Positions 6,747-16,535 are shown, counted from the first letter of the stretch. The stretch: DNA of 32,812 nucleotides from Flemingiibacterium sp045649205 (GCA_045649205.1 JAZRPJ010000154.1:1-32812); one strand, 5' to 3'. Notes: a model not told the origin generated them from the letters alone. A program made the numbers and translations.

Positions 6747-7661
6747 TTGATGTTCACATCCTTGACAGAGCTTTTGGAAGACGGGGAAGCCTTGATGTAT
6801 CCTATCTACGGCATACTGCACCAGGGTAACACACAGCGCTACGGCTTCTTTGGCTTTACAGAAAACTGCCTTTTAATTGCACTGACAACCGGCAGGGAAA
6901 TTACATATACAATCAAAGTGCCGTTAGATATAAAATCAATTAAAATAAAGCGTGGGGCTGTGTTAAGACAATATACCATAGATATTAGTTTTAACGAAGG
7001 GGCGCCTTGCAGAATTGTCGCTTATCCCAGGGTACTGACCATCGACACACAAAAAGATAACCTTCCGCAGTTCCTTGAGTATTTAAGAGAAAAATCGCCA
7101 GCAAAAAACCAACCCAGTTTCAAAAATATTAAGGGTACAAAAATACGCCTGCAAATATTTAATATCCTCATTTATATGCTGCTCTCATTTGTACCGGCGA
7201 CTCTGATCATGACTTCTGTTTTAAATCTGAAAGCGGGGAAATTTGATTGGTTATTTCTGGCAGAGGGACTTTTAATATGGGGACAATTCCTTTTACCTTT
7301 TATTGTGTTGTCATTAATTAACGCATTTTTTATCGGTAAAACAGTTTGTGTATTGAATGAAAAGGGAGTATATTTGGAAAATGATTTTATCCCGTGGAAG
7401 AATATTAAAAAAATAGAATATCACCCCGAAATGCCAAAGAGGTATAGAGCAAACTACACATATGCTTCATTTTTGATTGAAGGCTCTGAAGTTGACGATT
7501 ATCGGATAGAGGTACTCCATTTTCCTATTTACGGTCTTATGATCTCAAAAAAATATGCTCCGCTCTTAAAAATTGAACTGGCTAAAGGAAAAAAGCTGTC
7601 TATCGCGTTCTTTGCACTATTTCCTTCAGTGCTTGCATTAATAATGGCATTATTTGGCTAA
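6747..7661 (+). CDS. Membrane protein with PH-like domains on both sides of paired transmembrane helices
   Basis: The frame gives 304 residues from TTG 6747 or 303 from ATG 6750. Neither has a properly spaced ribosome binding site: the AAAAGGAGG at 6715-6723 is over 20 bases away and points instead to an ATT at 6732. Residues about 1-115 look like a bacterial PH-like beta domain (YGFFGFTENCLLIALTTGRE). Two hydrophobic helices follow (about 135-155 and 165-195). A second PH-like domain comes next (VCVLNEKGVYLENDFIPWKN, KKIEYHP), and a hydrophobic segment ends the protein. The topology matches membrane-anchored bPH/DUF5673-like proteins of Bacillota, whose function is unknown. The true N-terminus may come from the short frame at 6629 if a frameshift has occurred. 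Confidence 0.65.
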   Translation: MMFTSLTELLEDGEALMYPIYGILHQGNTQRYGFFGFTENCLLIALTTGREITYTIKVPLDIKSIKIKRGAVLRQYTIDISFNEGAPCRIVAYPRVLTIDTQKDNLPQFLEYLREKSPAKNQPSFKNIKGTKIRLQIFNILIYMLLSFVPATLIMTSVLNLKAGKFDWLFLAEGLLIWGQFLLPFIVLSLINAFFIGKTVCVLNEKGVYLENDFIPWKNIKKIEYHPEMPKRYRANYTYASFLIEGSEVDDYRIEVLHFPIYGLMISKKYAPLLKIELAKGKKLSIAFFALFPSVLALIMALFG

Positions 7662-7664
7662 ATT

Positions 7665-7690
7665 AAAGGCTGACCGCAAGGTCAGCCTTT
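7665..7690. terminator. Bidirectional terminator between converging genes
   Basis: A perfect 11-bp stem, AAAGGCTGACC (7665-7675) with GGTCAGCCTTT (7680-7690), has a GCAA tetraloop. It starts three bases after the plus-strand stop and overlaps the glgB stop codon (7682-7684). T-rich sequence flanks both sides, so it can end both the membrane-protein transcript and the glycogen operon. Confidence 0.8.
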
Positions 7691-9691
7691 ACCTTTTCTC
7701 CGCTTAAACACTAAAGCGGAGCGACTCGGAAGATAGCAATAAAATCCTTCTCTGCCTCCCGTGTTGGGGATGGATTTATACCGATATTCACCGTCCGCCC
7801 GTCCGAAGCCGCCGAAGTCCGTACTGTCCGTATTAAGAATAAGCCCGTATGTGCCTGCTTTCCCGGTGGGTATAAAATATCTCTCAAAGGATACCGTGGG
7901 ATTAAAATTGAACGCGAAAACTAAATCCCCCTTGCTGTAAATTATGATCTTATCATCCTGAGAGATCCACCTGCTGACCGCTTCCTTTTCGAGGGTTTTT
8001 TCCTTTTTGAGTAAAGCTATCATTGCACGGTCGAAGCTTTCAAGCTCACTGTAACGAAGCATCCCATTGTTCGCAAGACTCCACTGTCTGCGGCAGTAAT
8101 GATAGCTCCAACCGTTTCCTTCCCTTGGGAAATCTATCCATTCCGGATGCCCGAATTCGTTGCCCATAAAATTAAGATAACCCTCGCCGGCTAAAGTGGC
8201 GGTTATAAGCCGTATCATCTTGTGAAGGGCTATGCCTCGGTCAATTATAATGCTCGGCGTGGTTTTACTCATATGCGTGTACATTTCGGCGTCGCATAGG
8301 CGAAACATTATGGTCTTATCCCCCACAAGTGCTTGGTCGTGGGATTCCGTATAACCAATGTTTTTCTCTTTGGGACGGCGAGTCGTAAGCTCATGCCACA
8401 GCCGCCACATATCCCATTCCTCATCCCTACTCTCGGTAACAGTTTTGATCCAAAAATCCGGCACGCCCATGGAAAGCCGAAAGTCAAAGCCAATACCACC
8501 ATATAAGATGGGAAGACACATCCCGGGCATCCCCGACATATCCTCTGCCACTGTGATAGCATGGGGATTCAGCTTATGAATAAGCTCATTTGCCAGCTGC
8601 AGGTAAGTGACGGCATCCTTATCCGTGTTTTCGGAAAAATACATATCATAGTTTGAGAATACACTTCCAAGTCCATGGTCTTTATACAGCATTGAAGTCA
8701 CTCCGTCGAAGCGGAAGCCGTCGAAATGAAAAACCTCCATCCAATATTTCAGATTGGAAAGTAAAAAGTGAATGACTTCGTTTTTTCCGTAGTTAAACAG
8801 CTTTGTTCCCCAAGCGTTGTGTTCGCCCCGCGCACCATCATGAAAGAACTGATAGGGTGTACCGTCAAAATCACTTATGCCTTCATTTGTGTTTTTGACC
8901 GCATGAGAGTGTACAACGTCAAGAAGGACCGCAATGTTCATTTCATGTGCTTTATTAATAAGCTCCTTAAGCTCATCAGTATGTCCGTACCTTGAAGATG
9001 CGGCAAAGAAATTAGACACCTGGTAACCGAATGAGCCGTAATAAGGATGCTCCATAATCGCCATAAGCTGAATTGTATTGTAGCCGCCGGCTTTTATGCG
9101 GGGCAGGATATTGTCGGTAAATTCTCTGTATGTTCCGACCTTTCCTTCTTCCTGCGCCATTCCGATATGACACTCATATATTATCGGTGTTTTCACGGGA
9201 ACAAATTCAGAGTCCGTCCAGGGGTAGGGCGACATAGTATCTTCAAGCTCGGCGCACCAAAGGTGGCTATTTTTGTCCTGCACAACTCTCGTTGCATAAA
9301 GTGGGATTCGCCGCAGAACTCGCGGACCGTTTACCACAACCGCTTGAAGCTTTTGACCGTATTTTAACACGTCGTGCCCCTTAAGGTGAAGCTCAAAAAT
9401 GCCGTTTTCCTTTTTCTCCATAGGGAATCCGTAAGTGTCCCATCCGTTAAAGTCGCCCGTAAGATATACTATGTCTGCGGCAGGTGCCCATTCTCTATAT
9501 ACCCAGCCCTCATCGGTGGAGTGAAAGCCGAAAAAATTATACCCGTTTGCAAAATCCGCAAGACTGCCGCCGGTACCGACAAGCTCCCTTTTCTTCTTTT
9601 TGAAACGGTTTATTCTAAATTCGATATCTTTTTCGAAAGGCATGAGATATGGGTCAAGCTGCAAAATTTTTTTCGGTTGTTTATCACTCAT
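7682..9691 (-). CDS. glgB: 1,4-alpha-glucan branching enzyme, eukaryote-type (GH13_8-like)
   Basis: The 669-residue enzyme makes alpha-1,6 branches in glycogen. An N-terminal CBM48/E-set domain (GWVYREWAPAADIVYLTGDF) is followed by a GH13 barrel. Motifs seen are LLDVVHSHAVKN, GFRFDGVTSMLY (nucleophile Asp near 326), TVAEDMSGMPG (acid/base Glu near 381) and YTESHDQALVGDKT (Asp near 452), then the C-terminal beta-domain. DVVHSHAxKN, HDQALVGDKT and GYLNFMGNEFGHPEW are the wording of animal, fungal and plant GBE1/SBE proteins rather than E. coli GlgB. Length and organisation fit that class. The start ATG overlaps the stop of the upstream GH13 gene (ATGA), giving translational coupling. It is the last gene of the glycogen operon. 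Confidence 0.95.
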   Translation of the reverse strand: MSDKQPKKILQLDPYLMPFEKDIEFRINRFKKKKRELVGTGGSLADFANGYNFFGFHSTDEGWVYREWAPAADIVYLTGDFNGWDTYGFPMEKKENGIFELHLKGHDVLKYGQKLQAVVVNGPRVLRRIPLYATRVVQDKNSHLWCAELEDTMSPYPWTDSEFVPVKTPIIYECHIGMAQEEGKVGTYREFTDNILPRIKAGGYNTIQLMAIMEHPYYGSFGYQVSNFFAASSRYGHTDELKELINKAHEMNIAVLLDVVHSHAVKNTNEGISDFDGTPYQFFHDGARGEHNAWGTKLFNYGKNEVIHFLLSNLKYWMEVFHFDGFRFDGVTSMLYKDHGLGSVFSNYDMYFSENTDKDAVTYLQLANELIHKLNPHAITVAEDMSGMPGMCLPILYGGIGFDFRLSMGVPDFWIKTVTESRDEEWDMWRLWHELTTRRPKEKNIGYTESHDQALVGDKTIMFRLCDAEMYTHMSKTTPSIIIDRGIALHKMIRLITATLAGEGYLNFMGNEFGHPEWIDFPREGNGWSYHYCRRQWSLANNGMLRYSELESFDRAMIALLKKEKTLEKEAVSRWISQDDKIIIYSKGDLVFAFNFNPTVSFERYFIPTGKAGTYGLILNTDSTDFGGFGRADGEYRYKSIPNTGGREGFYCYLPSRSALVFKRRKGKG

Positions 9692-11553
9692 TGTAATTCT
9701 CCCTGCACCTTAAATTCTTCCAACATAAATCCGCCGCTTTCGAGAATAATCACGCTTTCCTGCCGTTGTCCCTTTTCAATCAAAATTAAATTGCCTGTGA
9801 GCTGAATGCTTATAGGATTTCCCATGTTAACAAATGCCCGACAGACAGAAGTTTTCCTTTTTCGCTCTATTGTCACTCTGCCGTTCCCGTCGCTTTCCAC
9901 GTGTACGCTGCCGCATTTTAAGGTGTCATGTGAATTTCGTATATCGGCAATCCGGACAAAAAAATCCCGCAGGGAATTACCCTCCACCTTGTCCCACCTG
10001 AAATATCCCCGGCAGAATGGGTCGCCAAGCCCCTCTGTCAAAATCTCGTCGCCGTAATATATGCATGGCATCCCCGGCAAAATAAACTGCAAAAATACCG
10101 CCGTACGAAGCCTTGAGTATGCAATCACACGGGCGGCTTCGGACATGGTATATCCTGCACAGACATTTTTATCTACGGGACGATTTTCAGGGGAAAGCTC
10201 GGAAAGTATGCGTGCGGTATCGTGGGTGGAGAGCATATTCATAAGCGTATGAAGAACATCCTTCGGATAGTTTTCCGCTATTGTCATTACAGCTTCCATG
10301 AAGTGTGTGCCGTTATCGTTCCCTCTCACATAATCGATGATGCAGTTCCTGAAGGGATAATTCATCACGGAATCAAGCTCACCGCCTATGAAATAACGTC
10401 TGCGTTTGCCGTAGCTTATTTTGTTTGACGCATCCTCCCAAACCTCGCCCATAAGGAGAGCATCTGGCTTAATTCCCTTAAGGCGCTTTCTGAAAGCCGC
10501 AATAAATTCATCGGGAAGCTCGTCTGCCACATCCAGCCTGAAGCCGTCAGCACCTGCCTTCAGCCAATGGGCGATTACGCTGTCCTCCCCGCGGATAATA
10601 TAATCAAGGAATCCTTCGTCCATTTCATTTACGCAGGGCAGGGTATCTATCCCCCACCAGGAGGTGTATATGTGAGGATATTCCTTGAAATCGTACCATG
10701 AGCGGTAAGGCGATGATCTGCAGCTGTATGCCCCGTTTCCGAATATTCCAAGCTTGTCAAAGTATTTACTGTTGCTGCCGGTATGGGAGAAAACGCCGTC
10801 GAGTATTATCTTCATCCCACGCCTGTGAGCCGCACCGCATAGTTCTTTGAAATCCGCTTCATTTCCTAACAATTCGTCTATTTTATGATAGTCGGCAGTA
10901 TCGTATCGGTGGTTTGACCGGGCTTTGAAAATGGGATTCAGATAGATAACCTTGACACCAAGCTCGTTAAGATAGTCGAGCTTTGCAGTAATTCCCTTAA
11001 GATTTCCACCGTAGAAGTCACAGTTTTGTACCTCACCGTTGCTGTCCGGCAGGTAATCGGGGATATCATGCTTATTTTCGTGTATGCGGAAGGGCAGGAG
11101 CTTACCACGGGTATCACACACTCCCACCTGATTGAATCTGTCGGGAAAGATCTGATACATCACCGAACCGAAATACTCCTTCGGTACGAAAAAATCGGAG
11201 GGGATGCTGGAAAGCTGCCACAGCTCGCCGGACTCCATGTTGGTCTTGTCATACCCTTCTTTGTAGAGGGAAAACTCCTCATTTCTTGTGGTTATTCGGA
11301 AATAGTAGAAATACAAATTTGGCTCATTTAGTGAAAAGGTGCAGGAATAAATTTCATATTCTCCGCCAGTGCTGCACCGCTCCATAGGAAAGACTTTGTA
11401 CTTATCCATATTTTCAAGTAAAAAGACAAGCTTTACCGTCTGCGCCTCGCATGATTTTGGAATGTGAATTGATATCTTACATATCTCCCCCTCGGTCAAG
11501 GTGCCGAATGGGGATTTGAAATCAGCATTTTTGCTGTCATAAAGAATCCGCAT
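9688..11553 (-). CDS. Intracellular GH13 alpha-glucan hydrolase (neopullulanase/cyclomaltodextrinase-like)
   Basis: The 621-residue protein has no signal peptide. Residues about 1-125 form an N-terminal beta-sandwich of the type found in GH13_20/GH13_39 enzymes, with a charged IPKSCEAQTVKLVFLLEN start. The barrel begins at YFGSVMYQIFPDRF. Catalytic motifs are ILDGVFSHTG, DGFRLDVADELP (nucleophile Asp near 339), LLMGEVWEDAS (acid/base Glu near 369) and NMLSTHDTAR (Asp near 444); all three carboxylates are present. It probably hydrolyses limit dextrins or alpha-1,6 links left by GlgP, the job GlgX or a pullulanase does elsewhere; no GlgX is present in this operon. The gene lies 2 bases downstream of glgP and overlaps glgB by 4. 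Exact linkage specificity cannot be read from sequence. Confidence 0.9.
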   Translation of the reverse strand: MRILYDSKNADFKSPFGTLTEGEICKISIHIPKSCEAQTVKLVFLLENMDKYKVFPMERCSTGGEYEIYSCTFSLNEPNLYFYYFRITTRNEEFSLYKEGYDKTNMESGELWQLSSIPSDFFVPKEYFGSVMYQIFPDRFNQVGVCDTRGKLLPFRIHENKHDIPDYLPDSNGEVQNCDFYGGNLKGITAKLDYLNELGVKVIYLNPIFKARSNHRYDTADYHKIDELLGNEADFKELCGAAHRRGMKIILDGVFSHTGSNSKYFDKLGIFGNGAYSCRSSPYRSWYDFKEYPHIYTSWWGIDTLPCVNEMDEGFLDYIIRGEDSVIAHWLKAGADGFRLDVADELPDEFIAAFRKRLKGIKPDALLMGEVWEDASNKISYGKRRRYFIGGELDSVMNYPFRNCIIDYVRGNDNGTHFMEAVMTIAENYPKDVLHTLMNMLSTHDTARILSELSPENRPVDKNVCAGYTMSEAARVIAYSRLRTAVFLQFILPGMPCIYYGDEILTEGLGDPFCRGYFRWDKVEGNSLRDFFVRIADIRNSHDTLKCGSVHVESDGNGRVTIERKRKTSVCRAFVNMGNPISIQLTGNLILIEKGQRQESVIILESGGFMLEEFKVQGELQ

Positions 11554-11555
11554 AG

Positions 11556-13961
11556 TTACATTTTCCAGATACTTTCAGCATATTCCATAACGGCTCTGTC
11601 CGCGGAGAATATACCTGCCTTGGCGATGTTATGAAGTGACATTGACATAAACTTATCCCCATCAAGATAGGTCTTTCCCACCTCTTTTTGCGCTCTCGCA
11701 TAATCAGCGAAATCGGCTATTGTCATATATGAATCTGCTGTGCCGTAGCGGCTTGAGAGAAGGGATGCGCTGATATTGTCAAAGGAACGTCCCAGAGCAC
11801 CGGAGGTGAGCATTTTTATCACACTGTCAAGCTCGGGGGAAGCATCCAGGAATTCTCTCGGATTGTAGCCTCGCTTCCATAACCCGTTCACCTCATCCAC
11901 CGTCATGCCGAAAAGGAACATATTCTCTCGACCCACCTGCTCAAATATTTCAACATTTGCGCCGTCCATAGTTCCTAAGGTGACTGCTCCGTTTATCATC
12001 AGCTTCATATTTCCCGTTCCGGAAGCCTCCTTGCCTGCAACGGATATCTGTTCCGATATTTCCGCCGCCGGGATTATCAGCTCTGCCAAGGAAACCTTGT
12101 AGTCCTCAATGAACACCACCTTGATTTTATCCCGTGTAAGGGGGTCTGAATTAAGAGTGTCCGCCACCGCGGATATAAGGCTGATTATCTGCTTTGCCAT
12201 ATCATATCCTGCCGACGCCTTTGCCGCAAATATAAAGGTGCGCGGCGGAAAGGTTTCGCTTGGGTGGCTTTTAATATGATTATACATATAAAGTATCTGC
12301 AGGACATTAAGAAGCTGCCTTTTGTATTCATGCAGCCTTTTTATTTGTACATCGAAAATTGATGTCGGGTCAACATTTATACCGTTCTTTTCCGCAATAT
12401 ATGCGGCAAGCCGACGCTTGTTTGTAAGCTTTATTTCGGCAAGTCTGTCAAGTACGGATTTATCATCCTTGAAGGATAGAAGCTTCTCAAGCTTTGAAGC
12501 GTCTTTTAGAAATTCCTCGCCGATAAGCTCAGTTAAGAACCCGGTCAGCGAAGGATTTGCCTGACAGAGCCAACGCCGGTATGCAATACCGTTTGTCACA
12601 TTCAGAAAACGGCTTTTATTTGTTTCGTAGTAATCTCTAAAGATGCTTTCCTTCAGAATTTCCGTGTGAAGCTTTGATACACCGTTGATTTTATGACAGC
12701 AGGCAAGGCAAAGGTTTGCCATTCGTACGTTCCCGTCGCCGATAACCGCCATCCGGTTGATTTTTTCAAAGTCACCGGGATATAGGGCATTTAGCTTTTC
12801 TCTTACACGCCTGTCTATCTCCTTCACTATCGAATAAATTCTTGGCAGCTGCTCCTCAAAAAGCCAGATACTCCAACATTCAAGTGCTTCACTCATTACG
12901 GTGTGATTGGTGTAGGAGAGGGTTTTTTCGGATATTTCCCACGCTTCATCCCAATCGTATCCGTGATCATCCATCAAAAGTCGCATAAGCTCGGGAACAC
13001 ATAGGGCGGGATGGGTGTCGTTTATATGAATTGCCGCATAGTCGTGAAGATTACGGAGAGTACGGTGCTTTTTTAAATGCTCATTCAGTATACTCTGCAG
13101 TGACGCACTGACGAGAAGATATTGCTGCTTTAAACGAAGTCTTTTTCCCTCAACATGATTGTCGGCAGGGTAGAGCACCTTGGAAATGACCTCTGCCATG
13201 GTATTCTGCTCCAGGGAACGGACATATTCGCCCCGGGAAAATGCTCCCATATCAAAGCTCGGCAGGTTTGCGCTCCAAAGCACCAGCTTGTTTATCGCCT
13301 TGCATCTGTAGCCTGAAATATACATATCGTAGGGAACTGCAATCACCCTCTGATAATCGGTCTGCACCGCCCGGAATTTTCCGTTGTCATACCATTCGCT
13401 GACTCTTCCGCCAAATTTTATCTCATAGCTTTCGTCAGCTCTCGGCTGAAGCCACACCTCGCCTCTTTCAAGCCAATTATCGGGAAATTCGATCTGCCAT
13501 CCGTCAACTATCTTCTGCTTGAATACACCAAACTCATAACGTATAGAAAAGCCGGTTGCAGGGAGGTCGTTGCCCGTTAGTGAATCCAGGTAGCAGGATG
13601 CCAGGCGACCGAGTCCGCCGTTTCCAAGACCGGCATCCGGGTCAAGGTCATATATATTATCTATATCGAAGCCCTGGGATGCGAGAACTTCTCTGAAATC
13701 ATTTTCAAGTCCCAGGTTATATAGGTTATTTCGAAGTGACGTACCCACAAGGAATTCCATTGACATATAGTACACCTTTTTTCGGTCCGTGTCCTTATAT
13801 GAATCCTTAAACTCCTTTCTCTTTTTCGCAAGCTTTTCACGGATGAGGGTACAAAGCACCTTATATGCCTGCTTTTCCGTGGCTTCCCCGATATTGCAGG
13901 AAAAGAGTCTTACGGAGGTTTCGTTGAGTTTTTCTAACAGTTCTTCATGTCTATTTTGCAT
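11556..13961 (-). CDS. glgP: Glycogen/maltodextrin phosphorylase
   Basis: The 801-residue GT35 enzyme releases glucose-1-phosphate from alpha-1,4-glucan ends with PLP. The PLP motif EASGTGNMKLMINGAVTLGT is intact, with the Schiff-base Lys near 652. The N-terminal landmarks YYMSMEFLVGTSLRNNLYNL and LGNGGLGRLASCYLDS are also present. Length is normal for bacterial phosphorylases (about 750-850). The start has AAGGAG with good spacing. The gene follows glgA after 25 bases. Its product could feed back into the GlgC reaction or into glycolysis through phosphoglucomutase, which is not in the window. No allosteric N-terminal extension like that of animal enzymes is evident. Confidence 0.95.
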   Translation of the reverse strand: MQNRHEELLEKLNETSVRLFSCNIGEATEKQAYKVLCTLIREKLAKKRKEFKDSYKDTDRKKVYYMSMEFLVGTSLRNNLYNLGLENDFREVLASQGFDIDNIYDLDPDAGLGNGGLGRLASCYLDSLTGNDLPATGFSIRYEFGVFKQKIVDGWQIEFPDNWLERGEVWLQPRADESYEIKFGGRVSEWYDNGKFRAVQTDYQRVIAVPYDMYISGYRCKAINKLVLWSANLPSFDMGAFSRGEYVRSLEQNTMAEVISKVLYPADNHVEGKRLRLKQQYLLVSASLQSILNEHLKKHRTLRNLHDYAAIHINDTHPALCVPELMRLLMDDHGYDWDEAWEISEKTLSYTNHTVMSEALECWSIWLFEEQLPRIYSIVKEIDRRVREKLNALYPGDFEKINRMAVIGDGNVRMANLCLACCHKINGVSKLHTEILKESIFRDYYETNKSRFLNVTNGIAYRRWLCQANPSLTGFLTELIGEEFLKDASKLEKLLSFKDDKSVLDRLAEIKLTNKRRLAAYIAEKNGINVDPTSIFDVQIKRLHEYKRQLLNVLQILYMYNHIKSHPSETFPPRTFIFAAKASAGYDMAKQIISLISAVADTLNSDPLTRDKIKVVFIEDYKVSLAELIIPAAEISEQISVAGKEASGTGNMKLMINGAVTLGTMDGANVEIFEQVGRENMFLFGMTVDEVNGLWKRGYNPREFLDASPELDSVIKMLTSGALGRSFDNISASLLSSRYGTADSYMTIADFADYARAQKEVGKTYLDGDKFMSMSLHNIAKAGIFSADRAVMEYAESIWKM

Positions 13962-13986
13962 TCTTTGGATCTCCTTTTGCTGTGGG

Positions 13987-15426
13987 TTATGAGTTGTATA
14001 TTAAATTCCCGTATAGCTCCATATATTCATCGGCGGGCCTGTCCCATGAGAAATCGGCTGTCATGCCGTTGTACACCGCTTTATGCCAGTTACCTTTCTC
14101 ATTAAAATAAACATCGAGTGCACGGTGAAGTGCATCAAGCATATCTTCTTTTGTAAAAGCCCTGAATGTGAACCCAAGCCCTTCGCCGCTCTCCGGATTA
14201 AAGGGGATCACGGTATCCTTGAGTCCACCTGTTTCGTGAACGATGGGAACCGAACCGTAACGCATGGCAATTAACTGAGAAAGTCCGCATGGCTCACTTT
14301 TCGATGGCATTAAATAAATATCAGAGGCAGAATATATCTCGGATGCCAACTCCCTATTAAAGCAAAGATTAAGAGAAATTTTGTCGGGATACCGTCCGGC
14401 GGCATCCTTAAGAAGATTTTCATACCATCCGTCACCCGTACCGAGGATGACGAGTTGAACGTCAAGGCTCATCATTTCATCTATAGAACTGCATAGGATA
14501 TCAAGTCCTTTGTGCTCCACAAGCCGTGATACCATACCAATAAGCGGAATGTCCGGATCTACGGGAAGACCGCATTTCTCCTGCAGCTTCGCTTTGCATA
14601 TGGTTTTTTTATTTTCAAAGGTGTCTGCACTATAGTTTTCGGCAAGGTATGGGTCTGATTCCGGATCGTTTTCCGACATATCAATGCCGTTCACAATACC
14701 GGTTAATTTGAAAGCATGGCTGTTTATTATCGAGGATAAGCCATGTGCGAAATGAGGATAACATATTTCATTTGCATAGGTTCTTGAAACCGTGGTGATG
14801 CTGTTGCTTGAAAGCATACCGCCTTTCATGAAATTAACCGAGCCGTCATGAGAAAAAGTGCTGGCATAGCTGTCGGGAAGCCCTAATACATCGCCTAAAA
14901 AATAGGGGTGCGCCCAGCCTTGATATTCTATATTGTGGATAGTAAATACCGTTTTGGCCTTACCGAGCCGGTCATTGTAGAAGGCGTGAAGAAGTACCGG
15001 AATGAGAGCTGTCTGCCAATCGTTGCAGTGGATGATATCCGGGCGCTCATCCATATAAGCAAGAGATTCAAGTATTGCCTTGGAAAAGTACGCAAATCTT
15101 TCGCCATCGTCAGAGTAGCCGTAAATATTATCTCGCCCGAAATACTGCTCGTTGTCAATAAAATATATCCGGAGCTTGCGTTTTTTACTTTTGTACCTCA
15201 TAAGGCCAACATAGACATTTCGCCATGAGAGTTGTGTTTCAAACTCCGCCACTCTTTCTACAGGGATATTGGGATTTTTCTTTATGCTCCCATAATATGG
15301 AATAAAAAGCAGGACTTCATTTCCTTTGTATTCCGACAGTGCCTTGGGGAGAGCCTGGGCGACATCGCCCAGACCTCCGGTTTTGATGAAGGGTGCCGCT
15401 TCGCTGGCGGCAAAAACTATTTTCAT
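13987..15426 (-). CDS. glgA: Glycogen synthase (ADP-glucose, GT5)
   Basis: The 479-residue enzyme transfers glucose from ADP-glucose to growing alpha-1,4 chains. The N-terminal KTGGLGDVAQALPKAL (residues 15-30) contains the KTGGL ADP-glucose-binding loop. The C-terminal SEPCGLSQLIAMRYGSVPIV and HETGGLKDTV hold the conserved Glu and glycine-rich loop of GT-B retaining synthases. Length is standard (about 475-480). The start ATG overlaps the glgD stop (ATGA), with AAGGAG upstream inside glgD. It forms the synthetic core with glgC and glgD just upstream. Confidence 0.96.
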   Translation of the reverse strand: MKIVFAASEAAPFIKTGGLGDVAQALPKALSEYKGNEVLLFIPYYGSIKKNPNIPVERVAEFETQLSWRNVYVGLMRYKSKKRKLRIYFIDNEQYFGRDNIYGYSDDGERFAYFSKAILESLAYMDERPDIIHCNDWQTALIPVLLHAFYNDRLGKAKTVFTIHNIEYQGWAHPYFLGDVLGLPDSYASTFSHDGSVNFMKGGMLSSNSITTVSRTYANEICYPHFAHGLSSIINSHAFKLTGIVNGIDMSENDPESDPYLAENYSADTFENKKTICKAKLQEKCGLPVDPDIPLIGMVSRLVEHKGLDILCSSIDEMMSLDVQLVILGTGDGWYENLLKDAAGRYPDKISLNLCFNRELASEIYSASDIYLMPSKSEPCGLSQLIAMRYGSVPIVHETGGLKDTVIPFNPESGEGLGFTFRAFTKEDMLDALHRALDVYFNEKGNWHKAVYNGMTADFSWDRPADEYMELYGNLIYNS

Positions 15427-16535
15427 ACGATTTCTCCTTTTTTTATAATAACGGGATGTCTCGGTGTTCCTTTAAGGCTTGAACCACCGTTGACCGTAAC
15501 ATTTTTATCAAGTATAACACACTCAAGAGAAGCACCTGCACCGATTTTTGCACCCTGCATAATGATACTTGATTTTATCGACGCGCCTTTTTCCACAGTT
15601 ACCCCACGGAAAATAACACTGTCCTCAACTTTACCGCGCATTACGCATCCGTCGGCAACAATGCAGTTTGCAACCCTTGCGCCTTCCTCGTAATATGTGG
15701 GGATCTCATCCATGACCTTGGTATAAATCGGGGAATCCTTAAGGAAAATACCGTCCCGGATCTCTTTATTTAAAAGTGCTATGTTGTTGTAATAATAGCT
15801 CTCAATGTCTTCATTGAACAGCACCACTCCATCAAAGGGATATACACCTATCTTTACAGTATCCTCATTAAATCTACGCTGAAGATAATCTCTCTCAAAA
15901 TGTACATATCCCCTTGAGTGAGAGTCCTGTATCACATCAACAAGAAGACTGCGGTTCATAACGAATATTCCCATGCCCACATAACTGCCATCGTCGGGAT
16001 GAACGTCTATTTTCAGCTCAGTTACCCGGTTTTTGCTGTCGGTTTTCAGTATAAGGGGAGATGGTTTTTGGGATCTTTTCAGCTTGGAAACTACTGTAAC
16101 ATCGTTTCCGCTCTGAACATGATGCTTTACGGCATCTCTTAGATCCATATTGCAAAGGACAGTGGAATCGCAGATTACAACATAGTCATAGGCTTCATTG
16201 CCTATAAATCCACGTGCCGAATAGAGTGCTTCAAGCTTTCCCTTGTATACATTTCCGGTGTTTCCTTCAGCAAAGGGTGGAAGAAAGACCACGCCTTCAT
16301 TCTTTTTGTTAAGATCCCATGCACTGCAGCTTCCGAGATGATCCATAAGTGAGCGGTAGTTGTATTTTGTGATTATACCGATATTGTATATTCCCGAGTT
16401 TGACATACCCGACAGTGCAAAATCTATCTGTCTGTACCTTCCCCCGAAAGGGAGGGATGCTACGGTTCTGTGATTTGTAAGCTCCCCAAGGGTGCTGTCG
16501 TATATGTTGGAGAAAATTATGCCCATTGTTTTCAT
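15423..16535 (-). CDS. glgD: GlgD, non-catalytic/regulatory subunit of ADP-glucose pyrophosphorylase
   Basis: I place the start at ATG 16533-16535, giving 370 residues, because AGGTAGGTG lies directly upstream. A TTG 18 bases earlier overlaps the glgC stop but has no clear binding site. The product is a GlgC paralogue: LPFGGRYRQIDFALSGMSNSGI matches the nucleotidyltransferase fold, and a left-handed beta-helix of hexapeptides fills the last 100 residues. The nucleotide-binding GGxGxRL loop of GlgC is replaced by SNIYDSTLGELTNHR, and the catalytic GDH region by CDSTVLCNMDL. This agrees with GlgD being a catalytically poor partner that boosts GlgC activity in Bacillota. It lies 14 bases after glgC and overlaps glgA by 4. 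Confidence 0.95.
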   Translation of the reverse strand: MKTMGIIFSNIYDSTLGELTNHRTVASLPFGGRYRQIDFALSGMSNSGIYNIGIITKYNYRSLMDHLGSCSAWDLNKKNEGVVFLPPFAEGNTGNVYKGKLEALYSARGFIGNEAYDYVVICDSTVLCNMDLRDAVKHHVQSGNDVTVVSKLKRSQKPSPLILKTDSKNRVTELKIDVHPDDGSYVGMGIFVMNRSLLVDVIQDSHSRGYVHFERDYLQRRFNEDTVKIGVYPFDGVVLFNEDIESYYYNNIALLNKEIRDGIFLKDSPIYTKVMDEIPTYYEEGARVANCIVADGCVMRGKVEDSVIFRGVTVEKGASIKSSIIMQGAKIGAGASLECVILDKNVTVNGGSSLKGTPRHPVIIKKGEIV

